This document shows positions 19,109 to 27,820 of a DNA stretch of 64,000 nucleotides, one piece after another. This DNA comes from Pseudomonas putida. Its GTDB lineage: Bacteria; Pseudomonadota; Gammaproteobacteria; Pseudomonadales; Pseudomonadaceae. Position 1 is the first letter of the stretch. Each line of letters opens with the position of its first letter. A model generated the notes under the pieces. That model did not search any database. It was not told the origin of the DNA and saw nothing but the letters and a program-made list of their open reading frames with translations. Location of the stretch: positions 3,800,001 to 3,864,000 of the forward strand of contig CP163498.1 of assembly GCA_041071465.1 (NCBI GenBank), given 5' to 3'. A program made the translations under genes and the position numbers.

Positions 19109-19626
19109 TCGTCCTCGTCCTTCCCCCAGAGCGCCTCGGCTTTTTTTCGCAACACCAGCAGAGCTGCGGTTTCTGCCAGCGCCGCATCCTTGCGCCGCAG
19201 TTCACGCTCCAGCTGCTTGATGCGCTTCTTCGCGGCCTTTTCCTCTTCGCGTTCGCGCCGGGTCTTGCTCGGCTGAGCCAGGCTGTTGGCCTGCTCGCAG
19301 GCTTCGCGCCAGGCGTTGATCTGCTCGACATACAGGCCTTTGCGCCGGCAGTACTCCGCCAGCTCAGCCGCATTGAGGCTGGCGCTTTCCAGCACCACCC
19401 GAAACTTGTCCTGGCTCGACCACTGGTCGGCCTGCTGTCCATCTGCCGGCACCACTGCTCCCGCTGCTCTGGCCTGTTTGCGCCAAGCATACAGGGTGGC
19501 ATCAGTAATGCCTGTCGCTTCCACCAGCTCCGGCACCGTCCGGTTCAAGGGCGGCATCATCTGCCGCACCACCCACTCCCGATGCTCTATCGAATAACGC
19601 GCCACACGGCTCTCACTTCCGCCCAC
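19105..19626 (-). CDS. IS3-family transposase OrfA
   Basis: 173 residues. A first helix-turn-helix (VPELVEATGITDATLYAWRKQ, residues 33-53) and a second (NAAELAEYCRRKGLYVEQINAWR, residues 84-106) precede a charged coiled coil with leucine spacing (AAKKRIKQLERELRRKDAAL), the usual multimerisation segment. The four-base overlap with orfB suggests translational coupling or a frameshifted OrfAB product. Confidence 0.9.
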   Translation of the reverse strand: MGGSESRVARYSIEHREWVVRQMMPPLNRTVPELVEATGITDATLYAWRKQARAAGAVVPADGQQADQWSSQDKFRVVLESASLNAAELAEYCRRKGLYVEQINAWREACEQANSLAQPSKTRREREEEKAAKKRIKQLERELRRKDAALAETAALLVLRKKAEALWGKDEDE

Positions 19627-19678
19627 CGACCAAGACTCATCGAATCAACTCACACGACAACTATCCTGACGCGGCGGG

Positions 19679-19716
19679 AAGGCTCATTCGCTTATTGAAT
19701 GGGCCTTTTGTTTTTC
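19679..19716 (+). terminator. Terminator displaced from the tRNA array
   Basis: AAGGCTCATTC and GAATGGGCCTT form a stem followed by TTTTGTTTTT. It matches in layout the hairpin after the second tRNA unit and is probably the original end of the tRNA operon, now on the far side of the insertion sequence. Confidence 0.75.
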
Positions 19717-19769
19717 TCCCCTCTCCCAAAAACCACTACCGACCGACGGTTGAATATTTTGCTTGCAAA

Positions 19770-19807
19770 AAAATATGATGAGAATAATATTTCGATCATC
19801 ATATTTT
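19770..19807. promoter_or_regulatory. Perfect 12-base inverted repeat, candidate TetR operator
   Basis: AAAATATGATGA and TCATCATATTTT are exact reverse complements separated by 14 bases, ending just before the regulator's start codon. Position and symmetry suggest autoregulation by the TetR protein encoded immediately downstream. Confidence 0.7.
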
Positions 19808-19824
19808 GCATGGTGAGTGCCCTG

Positions 19825-20364
19825 ATGAGCGACAAGAAGAGCAGAACCCGTGAACGCATTCTGGAAGCTGCGCGCAGTGCGCTGATCCAGCATGGCCCGG
19901 CGGAGCCCAGCGTCAGTCAGGTGATGGGCGCGGCAGGCCTGACCGTCGGCGGCTTCTATGCCCACTTCGACAGCAAAGACGAGCTGATGCTCGAAGCATT
20001 CCGCCAGCTGTTGGGCGAGCGCCGCGCCTTGCTCGCCCAGATCGACCCCAATCTCGATGGTGCCGGGCGGCGTGCGCTGGCCGGGGCCTTCTACCTGTCG
20101 CGCAAGCACCGGGACGCCGAAGTGCACGCGTGCCCGTTGCCTAACTCACTGGGCGAAATGCAGCGCCTGCCGGAGGTTTTCCGTGAGGTGCTGGCCGAGC
20201 ACATCGAATTGATGACCGCCGCAATGGTTGACCGCCCTGAGGATGCCGACAAGGCGCTGGCCGACCTGGCGCTGATGGTCGGTGGCCTGGCGCTGGCGCG
20301 GGCCTTGGGTACCAGTGACCTGTCTGACCGTATTCTGCGCGCCGCCAAATCGGCGGTGCTTTAA
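19825..20364 (+). CDS. TetR/AcrR-family transcriptional regulator
   Basis: 179 residues from the ATG at 19825 (MSDKKSRTRERILEAAR); an ATG at 19810 would add five residues but overlaps less well with relatives. The helix-turn-helix is VSQVMGAAGLTVGGFYAHFDSKDELMLEAF at about residues 30-60. The rest resembles the TetR_C domain of regulators with LSRKHRDAEVHACPLPNSLGEM. Ten bases separate it from the hydrolase gene, so it probably controls itself and that gene through the palindrome upstream. Confidence 0.85.
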   Translation: MSDKKSRTRERILEAARSALIQHGPAEPSVSQVMGAAGLTVGGFYAHFDSKDELMLEAFRQLLGERRALLAQIDPNLDGAGRRALAGAFYLSRKHRDAEVHACPLPNSLGEMQRLPEVFREVLAEHIELMTAAMVDRPEDADKALADLALMVGGLALARALGTSDLSDRILRAAKSAVL

Positions 20365-20373
20365 CCCTGGAGC

Positions 20374-21212
20374 ATGGCGATGACCACCCTGAGCTGGATT
20401 CGTGGTGTCAATGGCACCCTGGGCCGCCTGGCCCCTGAGCATGTCGCGGGCAAGATGCGTCGTGCCTTCATGACCCCGCGCAACCTGCCGCCGCGGGACT
20501 GGGAGCTGCCCATGCTGGCCAGCGCCGAGCGCATTACCCTGCGCTTCGGCCTGTCGGCCTTGCGTTGGGGCCAGGGGCCGACCGTGCTGCTGATGCATGG
20601 CTGGGAAGGGCGCCCGACCCAGTTTGCCGCCTTGATCGAAACCCTGGTCCAGGCCGGGCACACGGTAGTGTCGCTGGAGGGGCCGGGGCATGGGCGTTCG
20701 CCTGGCGAGCAGGCCAATGTGGTGCTGTTTGCCCGAGCGCTGCTTGAGGCTGCCGCCGAGTTACCGCCACTGCGTGCGGTCATTGGCCATTCCATGGGGG
20801 GGCCAGTGTGTTGCTGGCCCTGCAGATGGGGTTGCGCACAGAATCGGCGGTAAGCATTGCGGCCCCGGCGCGGCTGCTAGGCGTGTTGCGAGGTTTTGCC
20901 CATCATCTGGGGTTGCCGGCGCGGGCACGGGCGGCGTTCATTCGCCAGATTGAGCGGGATGTGGGCATGCAGATCGCGCGGCTGGATGTGACCGGTTACC
21001 AGCTGGAATTGCCGGGGTTGGTGGTGCATGCCGCCGATGATGCCTTGGTGGCTCCCGATGAAGCCCATGTAATCCATAAGGCCTGGTTCGATAGCCGCCT
21101 GATGCTGCTGGAAGAGGGCGGCCACCAGCGGGTGCTGGCTGACCCGCGTCTGGGTGAAGCCGTGCTCGAATTGCTGGCCCGCGCAGCCGCACCGGCGCGG
21201 CAAAGCGCCTGA
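20374..21212 (+). CDS. Alpha/beta hydrolase, one-base frameshift
   Basis: Serine hydrolase of the alpha/beta fold, repaired length about 279 residues. The oxyanion region is VLLMHGWEGRPTQF, the nucleophile elbow GHSMGG, the acid likely in VVHAADDALV and the histidine in EEGGHQRVL. The frame breaks in the seven-G run at 20796-20802: the first frame goes to CCWPCRWG and stops at 20853, while ASVLLALQMGLRTESAV and the rest of the fold follow in the other frame to 21212. One more G restores GHSMGGASVLLAL. Probable sequence error. Substrate unknown; linked to the upstream TetR gene. Confidence 0.83.
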
Positions 21213-21320
21213 TTGGCAGGCTGCCCCTGTCGTTGCAGGAGTGGCCGTGTCAGGGCGGTAGGGCTGGACATTCTTCTGCAGGTCGCTGCTAAATTCACTT
21301 TTTGCGCCAAGGAAGCGAAC

Positions 21321-21755
21321 ATGAGCTGGGACCTGGCAACACCCTTCGTCATCGACCTGCGCGTCGGCAGCGAGGATATCGACGGCCTCGGCCACGCCAA
21401 CAATGCAGTCTATGTCACCTGGCTGGAGCGCTGCGCGTGGCGCCACTCCCAGCGCCTGGGCCTGGACCTGGCCGAGTATCGGCGCCTGGACCGGGCGATG
21501 GCCGTGGTGCGTCACGAAATTGATTATCTGGCTGCCGCCTACGAGGACGACGAGCTGCAACTGGCCACCTGGATCATCGATTGGGACCAGCGGCTGCGCA
21601 TGACCCGGCGCTTCCAGCTCAAGCGCCCACGTGACGGTGTAACCCTGCTGCGCGCGCAAACCACCTTTGCCTGCATCGAGTTGTCCAGCGGTAAACCCAA
21701 GCGTATGCCGGCGGAATTCATCGAGGGTTACGGTCCGGCGCTGATCGGCGCCTGA
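21321..21755 (+). CDS. Acyl-CoA thioesterase, 4HBT (hot-dog) family
   Basis: 144 residues from the ATG at 21321, preceded by AAGGAAG. The 4HBT signature is clear: DIDGLGHANNAVYVTWLERCAW, with the Asp/Glu and His-Asn residues used by YbgC/FadM-like thioesterases, followed by RHEIDYLAAAYEDDEL. It probably hydrolyses acyl-CoA esters; the chain preference cannot be told. It stands alone between the hydrolase and dusC. Confidence 0.85.
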   Translation: MSWDLATPFVIDLRVGSEDIDGLGHANNAVYVTWLERCAWRHSQRLGLDLAEYRRLDRAMAVVRHEIDYLAAAYEDDELQLATWIIDWDQRLRMTRRFQLKRPRDGVTLLRAQTTFACIELSSGKPKRMPAEFIEGYGPALIGA

Positions 21756-21806
21756 ATCGCCGGCAATTTTTGTTAGACTGCCGGCTTTTTACCCCGAGAC
21801 CCCAAC

Positions 21807-22778
21807 ATGCAAATTGCCCTGGCCCCCATGGAGGGGCTGGTCGACAACATCCTGCGCGACGTGCTGACGCGCGTGGGCGGTATCGACTGGTGCGTCACCG
21901 AGTTCATTCGCGTGTGCGACCGCCTGCTGCCGCCTTCTTCGTTCGACAAGCTGGCGCCCGAATTACGCCAGGGCGCGCGCACGGCTGCCGGGGTGCCCAT
22001 GCGCGTGCAGTTGCTGGGTTCGGACCCGGTGTGCCTGGCGGAGAACGCCGCGCTGGCTTGTGAATTGGGGGCGCCGGTGATCGACCTGAACTTCGGTTGC
22101 CCGGCCAAGACCGTGAACAAGTCACGCGGTGGTGCCGTGCTGCTCAAGGAGCCGGAGTTGCTGCATGCCATCGTGCGTGAAGTACGCCGTGCGGTTCCGG
22201 CAAATATCCCGGTCACGTCGAAGATGCGGCTGGGCTTCGACAGCCCTGATGGGGCGCTGGAGTGCGCCACGGCGCTGGCCGAAGGCGGTTCTGCGCACCT
22301 GGTGGTGCACGCACGGACCAAGGTCGAGGGCTACAAGCCACCCGCGCATTGGGAGTGGGTGGCGCGGGTACAGGATGTGGTCAAGGTGCCGGTGTTCGCC
22401 AATGGCGAGATCTGGACCGTCGACGACTGGCGGCGTTGCCGTGAAGTCAGTGGGGCCGAAGATATCATGCTGGGCCGTGGGCTGGTGTCGCGCCCAGACC
22501 TGGGCCTGCAGATAGCCGCCGCGCGTGAGGGGCGCGACTATCAGCCGATGAGCTGGGATGACCTGCTGCCGTTGTTGCGCGAGTTCTGGCGCCAGGCCCA
22601 GAACAAGTTGTCGCCGCGCTATGCGCCAGGGCGGATGAAGCAGTGGCTGGCGATGTTGACCCGCAGTTACCCCGAAGCGGTGGTGTTGTTTGCCGAGTTG
22701 CGTCGGGAGGATGATTGCGCGCGGATCAGCCGTTTGCTTGGGGTTGAGCCTCAAGCTCTGGAAGCATGTGTTGCCTGA
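21807..22778 (+). CDS. dusC: tRNA-dihydrouridine(16) synthase DusC
   Basis: FMN enzyme that reduces uridine 16 in the tRNA D-loop. 323 residues. The FMN-barrel start is [14 protein letters not shown], followed by [16 protein letters not shown] (the DusC-type variant), the substrate motif RVQLLGSDP, and the catalytic-cysteine block [19 protein letters not shown] at about residue 100. [19 protein letters not shown] and [12 protein letters not shown] also fit DusC rather than DusA or DusB. Confidence 0.9.
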   Translation: MQIALAPMEGLVDNILRDVLTRVGGIDWCVTEFIRVCDRLLPPSSFDKLAPELRQGARTAAGVPMRVQLLGSDPVCLAENAALACELGAPVIDLNFGCPAKTVNKSRGGAVLLKEPELLHAIVREVRRAVPANIPVTSKMRLGFDSPDGALECATALAEGGSAHLVVHARTKVEGYKPPAHWEWVARVQDVVKVPVFANGEIWTVDDWRRCREVSGAEDIMLGRGLVSRPDLGLQIAAAREGRDYQPMSWDDLLPLLREFWRQAQNKLSPRYAPGRMKQWLAMLTRSYPEAVVLFAELRREDDCARISRLLGVEPQALEACVA

Positions 22779-22854
22779 GTCGGCTGCTTCGCGGGGTTGC
22801 CGACGAAGCAGCCACCAGATCCCGTGCAAGAAATCAGATTTTTTCTGCTTGCCC

Positions 22855-22880
22855 CTTGAAAGCATTTCCCTCGGCCATAT
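22855..22880 (+). promoter_or_regulatory. Candidate sigma-32 (RpoH) promoter of ibpA
   Basis: CTTGAA (22855-22860) is followed after about 14 bases by a CCATAT -10 half (22875-22880), close to the heat-shock consensus CTTGAA-N13-15-CCCCATNT. Confidence 0.65.
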
Positions 22881-22886
22881 CTCTTG

Positions 22887-22944
22887 AGTACGCGATGCCG
22901 AAGTCGGGTCGCGTAATGACTTACTTGCTGATTCTCAGGAGTTT
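22887..22944 (+). promoter_or_regulatory. ROSE-like RNA thermometer in the ibpA leader
   Basis: The short leader ends with TTGCT (22925-22929) facing the AGGAG ribosome site (22937-22941), just before the ATG. The UYGCU motif opposite the Shine-Dalgarno is the hallmark of ROSE elements, and short ROSE-like thermometers are known for ibpA of Pseudomonas. An upstream hairpin can form from CGCGATGCCGAAGTCGGGTCGCG. The transcription start is estimated from the promoter. Confidence 0.75.
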
Positions 22945-23394
22945 ATGACCATGACCACCGCTTTCTCTCTCGCTCCACTGTTCCGCCATTCCGTTGGTTT
23001 CGACCGTTTCAACGACCTGTTCGAGTCCGCGGCGCGTAATGAGGCCGGTAGCAGCTACCCGCCCTACAACGTGGAAAAGCATGGTGATGACCACTACCGC
23101 ATCGTGGTTGCCGCAGCCGGATTCCAGGAGCAGGACCTCGACCTGCAGGTTGAAAAAGGTGTCCTGACCGTAACCGGTGGCAAGCGCGAAAATGGCGCCA
23201 CTGAGGTGACCTACCTGCACCAAGGTATCGCGCAACGCGCCTTCAAGCTGTCGTTCCGCCTGGCCGACCATATCGAAGTCAAGGCCGCCGGCCTGGCCAA
23301 TGGCCTGCTCAGCATCGACCTGCTGCGCATCGTGCCTGAAGAAGCCAAGGCCAAGCGCATCCCGATCAATGGCGACAAGCCAGCGCTGAACTGA
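22945..23394 (+). CDS. ibpA: Small heat-shock protein IbpA (Hsp20)
   Basis: Holdase chaperone that binds unfolding proteins during heat stress. 149 residues with the alpha-crystallin domain at about 40-130 (YNVEKHGDDHYRIVVAAAGF, then LTVTGGKRENG and FRLADHIEVKAAGLANGLLSI) and a C-terminal I-x-I-like motif (KRIPI). Two in-frame ATGs open the gene (22945 and 22951); the first is used by convention. Expression is probably set by both the heat-shock promoter and the RNA thermometer upstream. Confidence 0.93.
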   Translation: MTMTTAFSLAPLFRHSVGFDRFNDLFESAARNEAGSSYPPYNVEKHGDDHYRIVVAAAGFQEQDLDLQVEKGVLTVTGGKRENGATEVTYLHQGIAQRAFKLSFRLADHIEVKAAGLANGLLSIDLLRIVPEEAKAKRIPINGDKPALN

Positions 23395-23406
23395 AGGCGC
23401 AGATGT

Positions 23407-23436
23407 GAAGAAGGGCACCCTCGGGTGCCCTTCTTG
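23407..23436. terminator. Terminator after ibpA
   Basis: GAAGAAGGGCACCC and GGGTGCCCTTCTT form a perfect stem with a TC loop between the convergent ibpA and sensor genes; it can act on both strands. Confidence 0.85.
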
Positions 23437-23451
23437 CGTTTACACGCCGGC

Positions 23452-26400
23452 TCAATAATCTGCGGGCGCCTCCAGTAGCATCTGCCGAAACTCCGGCAAC
23501 GGCAGCGGCCGGCTGTGCAGGTAGCCCTGGTACAGGTGGCAGCCCAGCCGTTCGAGAAACTCCAGCTGTTCGGTCAGCTCCACCCCTTCGGCAATCACCG
23601 CCAGGTCCAGGCTGCGGGCCATGGCGACGATGGCGCGGACGATTTCGGCGTCGTTGGGGTCGATCGGTGCATCGCGCACGAAGGTCTGGTCGATCTTCAA
23701 CGCATCCACCGGCAAGCGCTTGAGGTAGGTCAGCGAGGAATAGCCGGTGCCAAAGTCATCCATGGCAAAACTCACCCCGTAGCGCTTCAGTTCGCGCATC
23801 TTGCTGATGGTGTCTTCCAGATTCTGGATGACAATGCCTTCGGTGATTTCCAGTTTCAGCATATGCCGCGGCAGGCGATAGTCGTCCAGGCTGCGCAGCA
23901 CCCGGCCGACAAAGTCGTTCTGGCGGAACTGCCTGGGGCTGATGTTCACGCACAGGCTGAAGTCATCGGCGTCGATCAGCCCGTCGGTCAGCATGCGGGC
24001 GCAGGCGTCGCAGGCTTCGTCGAGAATCCAGCTGCCAACTTCAAGGATCAGGCCGCTTTCTTCCAGCACCTGAATGAACTGTGCGGGCGGTTGCTGGCCC
24101 AGTTGAGGGTGGTGCCAGCGCAGCAGCACTTCGGCGCCGACAATGCGGTTGTCGCGGGCATCCACCTGCGGCTGGAAGTGCAGCGCCAGTTCGCCACGGG
24201 CCAATGCCAGGCGCAGGTCGTTTTCCATGCGCAAGCGCTCGCTGGCGGCCTTCTGCATGGTGGTGTGGAACAGTTGGGTGGTGTTGCGTCCCGAGTCCTT
24301 GGCCCGGTACAGGGCGATATCGGCACGCTTGAGCAGGTCGGCCGGCGTGGCGCCGTGGTCGGGGATCAGTGCCACGCCGATGCTGGGTGTCACCTGCAGG
24401 CGCTGGCCATCCAGCGACATCGGCTCGGCCAGCAGTTCGCGCAGGGTGTCGGCCAGCTCGCGCACCTTCTCTTCCACCAGTTCGCGGCTGCCTTCCAGGC
24501 CGCTGAGCAGCACCACGAATTCGTCGCCACCCAGCCGCGCCACGGTGTCTTCCAGGCGCACGCTGGCCTCCAGTCGGGCGGTGATGATCTTCAGCACGGT
24601 GTCGCCCACCGGGTGGCCCAGCGAATCGTTGATGTGCTTGAAGTGGTCGAGGTCGAGGAACAGCAGGGCGCCGCGCAGGTTATGGCGCTTGAGCAGGGCG
24701 ATCTGCTGGCTCAGGCGGTCCATCAGCAGGGCACGGTTTGGCAGGTTGGTCAGCGGGTCGTGGTAGGCCAGGTGGCGTATCTGTGCCTGGGCGTTCTTCA
24801 GCTGGCTGACGTCGCGGGCGTTCAGCAGCAGGCAGTCCACTTCATTGAGGGTTATCGGTTCCACCGAAACCTCAACGGTGAGGATATCGCCTCGTTTGTT
24901 GCGCCCGAGCATCTCGCGGTGGTGCACCCGGCCACGCTCGCGCAGTTCGGCCAGCAGTGCGCTGCGCTGCTTGTCGTCGGCCCAGATGCCGATCTCGTAC
25001 ACCGTGTGGCCCACCACTTCGGCTGCGCTGTAACCGGTCAGGCGGCAGAAGCCGTCATTGATTTCCAGGTAGCGGCCGCTGTGGCGTTCGGTGATGGTGA
25101 TGGCGTCGGGGCTGGAGTGGAAGGCCTTGGCGAACTTTTCTTCGCTGGACTTGAGCGCGGCCTCGGCACGTTGCTGCTGGGTAATGTCGCGCAGGGTGGT
25201 AACGCTGCAGGGCTGGTCGTCGACGGTGATCAGGCGGCTGGAAATCACGCAGGTCAGGGGCGCGCCATTGCGGTGATTGACCACCACGGCAACGTTGCTC
25301 AGGGCCTGCTCGCGGATCACTCGCTCGATACGTTGCGCGCGCTCGATGGACTCGGCCCACAGGCCGATCTCTTCTGCAGTGCGGCCAAGTACCTGTTCGC
25401 CGTTCCAGCCGAAGGTCTGGGTGAATGCCGGGTTGATCTCGATGAACTGGCCCGTGTCCTGGCGGGTGACGCAGATCGGGTCGGGGCTGACCTGGAACAG
25501 GCTGGCAAACTTCTCCTCCGAGGCGCTAAGGCGCTGCTCGCGTTCCACCTGGTCGGTAATGTCGAGCAGGGTGCCTGCCATGCGCAGCGGGTTGCCCTGC
25601 TCGTCGCGGTACAGCCGCGCGCGGCTTTCGATGTAGCGTGAAATGCCGCTTTCCAGCTGCACCCGGTAGGTAATCTGGTAATTGCCCGCAGGCCCTTCGC
25701 GCAGGCTGCGGTAGGCCTGGCGCATCGAATTGCGTTCCTGCTCCGGTACCCCTTCGAAAAACGCATCGAACGATTCATGAAAGGGGATCGGCGGTAGGCC
25801 GTGCAGCTGCGCGGCGCGGGCCGAGCCGTAGAGCATGCCGCTGGGGATGTGCCAGTCCCAGGTGCCCAGCTGCGCCGAGTCCAGGGCCAGGTCCAGGCGC
25901 TCCTGGCTGTCTTTCAGGGCCTGCTCGGCGCGCTTGCGTTCGGTGGTGTCGACGAAGGTACTGATCAGGAAGGTCACGCCCTCCAGCTCGATACCCTGGG
26001 TGCAGAGGATGCCGTCATGCACTTTGCCGCTGGTGGCGCGGAACTGCACCTCCATGATCAGCGGGCCGCCGTTGGCGCGGGTGGATTCCATGACCTGGTG
26101 GCGCTGTTCGGGGTTGACCCACAGGCCCAACTCCAGGCTGGTCTTGCCGATCACCTGGCTGCCGGGCCAGCCGAACATGTCCTCGAAATGCTGGTTCACT
26201 TCGAAAATCATGCCGTCGTGCCGACGGGTCAGCAAAATAGCGTTGGGGCTGAGGTGGAACAGCGTGGCGAAGCGCTTTTCCGAATTGATCAGCGCCGTTT
26301 CCCGTTCGCGCTGGCGGGTGATTTCGCGGATCACCCCGATCATCTGCGGCCGGCCCTGCGGGTCGTGGGTCAGGCTGCCGTTGATCTCAAGCCAGTGCAG

Positions 26401-26748
26401 GCTACCGTCCGGCCAGCGGATACGGTGGCGCATGGCCTGCTCCACGGGCTCGCCGTTGAACACCGCCTGGAACACCTGGCGGGTGCGGGCGCGATCCTCC
26501 TCGGGCAGCAGGTCCAGGTAATCGATATCGGCGGGCAGTGGCCGCTGCGGATCGAAGCCGAACAGGGCTTGGGTGCCCCGCGACCAGCTGACCCTGCCGC
26601 TTTCGATGTCCCACAGCCAGGCGCCCAGGCGCGCGCCGTTGAGCGCGGCCAGCAGTTGTGGCGCGTTCTGCCAGGCCTGCTCGGACTCCTGGGGATCAGC
26701 CGCAGGTATTCGCGGCAGGCGCAAAAAGCGGTTTGCTGATTTGGGCAT
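23452..26748 (-). CDS. PAS-GGDEF-EAL cyclic-di-GMP signalling protein
   Basis: 1098 residues without obvious membrane segments, so a cytoplasmic sensor. About five PAS/PAC repeats fill residues 30-660, each ending in patterns like GVIREITRQRERE, STFVDTTERKRAE, GTLLDITDQVERE, TTLRDITQQQRAE and NARDVSQLKNAQ. The GGDEF domain follows, with an intact RLGGDEF at about residue 740. The C-terminal EAL domain reads EVLLRW instead of EALLRW and keeps ITEG, the DDFGTG loop and the GVE motif, so phosphodiesterase activity is likely. It may act as synthase, phosphodiesterase or both; the signals sensed are unknown. Confidence 0.9.
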   Translation of the reverse strand: MPKSANRFLRLPRIPAADPQESEQAWQNAPQLLAALNGARLGAWLWDIESGRVSWSRGTQALFGFDPQRPLPADIDYLDLLPEEDRARTRQVFQAVFNGEPVEQAMRHRIRWPDGSLHWLEINGSLTHDPQGRPQMIGVIREITRQRERETALINSEKRFATLFHLSPNAILLTRRHDGMIFEVNQHFEDMFGWPGSQVIGKTSLELGLWVNPEQRHQVMESTRANGGPLIMEVQFRATSGKVHDGILCTQGIELEGVTFLISTFVDTTERKRAEQALKDSQERLDLALDSAQLGTWDWHIPSGMLYGSARAAQLHGLPPIPFHESFDAFFEGVPEQERNSMRQAYRSLREGPAGNYQITYRVQLESGISRYIESRARLYRDEQGNPLRMAGTLLDITDQVEREQRLSASEEKFASLFQVSPDPICVTRQDTGQFIEINPAFTQTFGWNGEQVLGRTAEEIGLWAESIERAQRIERVIREQALSNVAVVVNHRNGAPLTCVISSRLITVDDQPCSVTTLRDITQQQRAEAALKSSEEKFAKAFHSSPDAITITERHSGRYLEINDGFCRLTGYSAAEVVGHTVYEIGIWADDKQRSALLAELRERGRVHHREMLGRNKRGDILTVEVSVEPITLNEVDCLLLNARDVSQLKNAQAQIRHLAYHDPLTNLPNRALLMDRLSQQIALLKRHNLRGALLFLDLDHFKHINDSLGHPVGDTVLKIITARLEASVRLEDTVARLGGDEFVVLLSGLEGSRELVEEKVRELADTLRELLAEPMSLDGQRLQVTPSIGVALIPDHGATPADLLKRADIALYRAKDSGRNTTQLFHTTMQKAASERLRMENDLRLALARGELALHFQPQVDARDNRIVGAEVLLRWHHPQLGQQPPAQFIQVLEESGLILEVGSWILDEACDACARMLTDGLIDADDFSLCVNISPRQFRQNDFVGRVLRSLDDYRLPRHMLKLEITEGIVIQNLEDTISKMRELKRYGVSFAMDDFGTGYSSLTYLKRLPVDALKIDQTFVRDAPIDPNDAEIVRAIVAMARSLDLAVIAEGVELTEQLEFLERLGCHLYQGYLHSRPLPLPEFRQMLLEAPADY

Positions 26749-26810
26749 CGGTACCAGACCTTTGGCGTATGACGCGTCCTTGGAATCGGAAATACCTGGC
26801 TGACGGCCGG

Positions 26811-27689
26811 TCAGGCGGGCCCTGCGTGGCTGTCGAGCAGGGCCATGAATGCCCTGGCCGCGTTCGATAGCGTACGCTCCGTGTGCAAGATGTAGCCTAG
26901 CTGGCGCGACAGCTGTATGCCGGGCAAAGCGATGGGTGCAACCTGTTCGTCGAGCATGGTGCGTGGCAGCACGCTCCAGGCCAGGCCGATCGACACCATC
27001 ATCTTGATGGTTTCCAGGTAATTGGTACTCATGGCGATGTTTGGCGTCAGGCCCTGGCTTTCGAACAGGCGCTGGACAATATGGTGGGTAAAGGTATTGC
27101 CGCCGGGGAATACCGCTGGGTGGCGGGCGACGTCAGCCAGGCTGACCGCCTGGTTGCTGGCCAGTGGGTGCTCGGGGGCGGCGACGAAGTCCAGGGCGTC
27201 GTCCCACACCGGCACGGCCTTGACCAGGTGATGCGGTTCGGGCGCGAGGGTGATCACGGCAATTTCGGCGCGGCCATGCAGAATCTCGTCGTAGGCCTGT
27301 TCCGAATCCATGAACTGAATATCCAGCGCCACCGCCGGGTATTGACGGGTGAACGCCCGTAGCAGCGGGGGCAGGCGGTGCAGGCCGATGTGATGGCTGG
27401 TGGCCAGGGTCAGGCGACCGCTCACGGCCCCGGTCAGATTGGTCAGCGCCCGTCGGGTATCATCAAGGACGTTGAGGATCTGGTAGGCCCGTGGCAGCAG
27501 GGCGCGCCCGGCTTCGGTCAGGGTGACTTCGCGGCCCAGGCGGTCGAACAGGCGCACGTCCAACTGCTGTTCCAGGCCGGCGATGCGTTTGCTGATGGCC
27601 GGCTGGGTCAGGAACAGGCGTTCAGCCGCGCCGGAAAAGCTGCCGGTTTCGGCTATGGCGATAAAGGCACTGAGGTTGGCCAGGTCCAT
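26811..27689 (-). CDS. LysR-family regulator, divergent from leuCD
   Basis: 292 residues from MDLANLSAFIAIAETG; AAGGAA lies ten bases before this ATG. The winged helix-turn-helix is at residues 1-60 (GSFSGAAERLFLTQPAISKRIAGLEQ), followed by a LysR substrate domain (about 90-290). It is divergent from leuC with 131 bases between the starts, the usual arrangement for a LysR regulator and its target, so control of leuCDB is a reasonable inference. The effector is not known from sequence. Confidence 0.88.
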   Translation of the reverse strand: MDLANLSAFIAIAETGSFSGAAERLFLTQPAISKRIAGLEQQLDVRLFDRLGREVTLTEAGRALLPRAYQILNVLDDTRRALTNLTGAVSGRLTLATSHHIGLHRLPPLLRAFTRQYPAVALDIQFMDSEQAYDEILHGRAEIAVITLAPEPHHLVKAVPVWDDALDFVAAPEHPLASNQAVSLADVARHPAVFPGGNTFTHHIVQRLFESQGLTPNIAMSTNYLETIKMMVSIGLAWSVLPRTMLDEQVAPIALPGIQLSRQLGYILHTERTLSNAARAFMALLDSHAGPA

Positions 27690-27820
27690 GGTTTTGTATT
27701 CCTTTGGGTTATCCAAAGCATAAAAATTATGAATTTGAGTTATTCAATCTAACCCCCTAGCATCGTCCGTACAAGCCAAGGGGTCTTTGGCATAGAAAGA
27801 CGCTGATGAGGAACAGTCTG

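Larger units (their letters stand above)
18040..19663 (-). mobile_element. IS3-family insertion sequence, about 1.62 kb
   Basis: It carries orfA and orfB of an IS3-type transposase on the minus strand. The ends are imperfect inverted repeats: the left begins TAGTTGTCGCGTGAG and the right, read on the minus strand, begins TAGTTGTCGTGTGAG. I could not define a flanking target duplication, so the exact ends may be a few bases inward (IS3 members usually end TG..CA). It separates the tRNA array from the terminator hairpin at 19679-19716 and lies antisense to the tRNAs. Confidence 0.88.

Noticed and set aside
23515..25641. Open frame of 708 codons on the plus strand opposite the GGDEF-EAL gene
   Set aside because: Shadow frame of the minus-strand sensor gene, which has clear domains.
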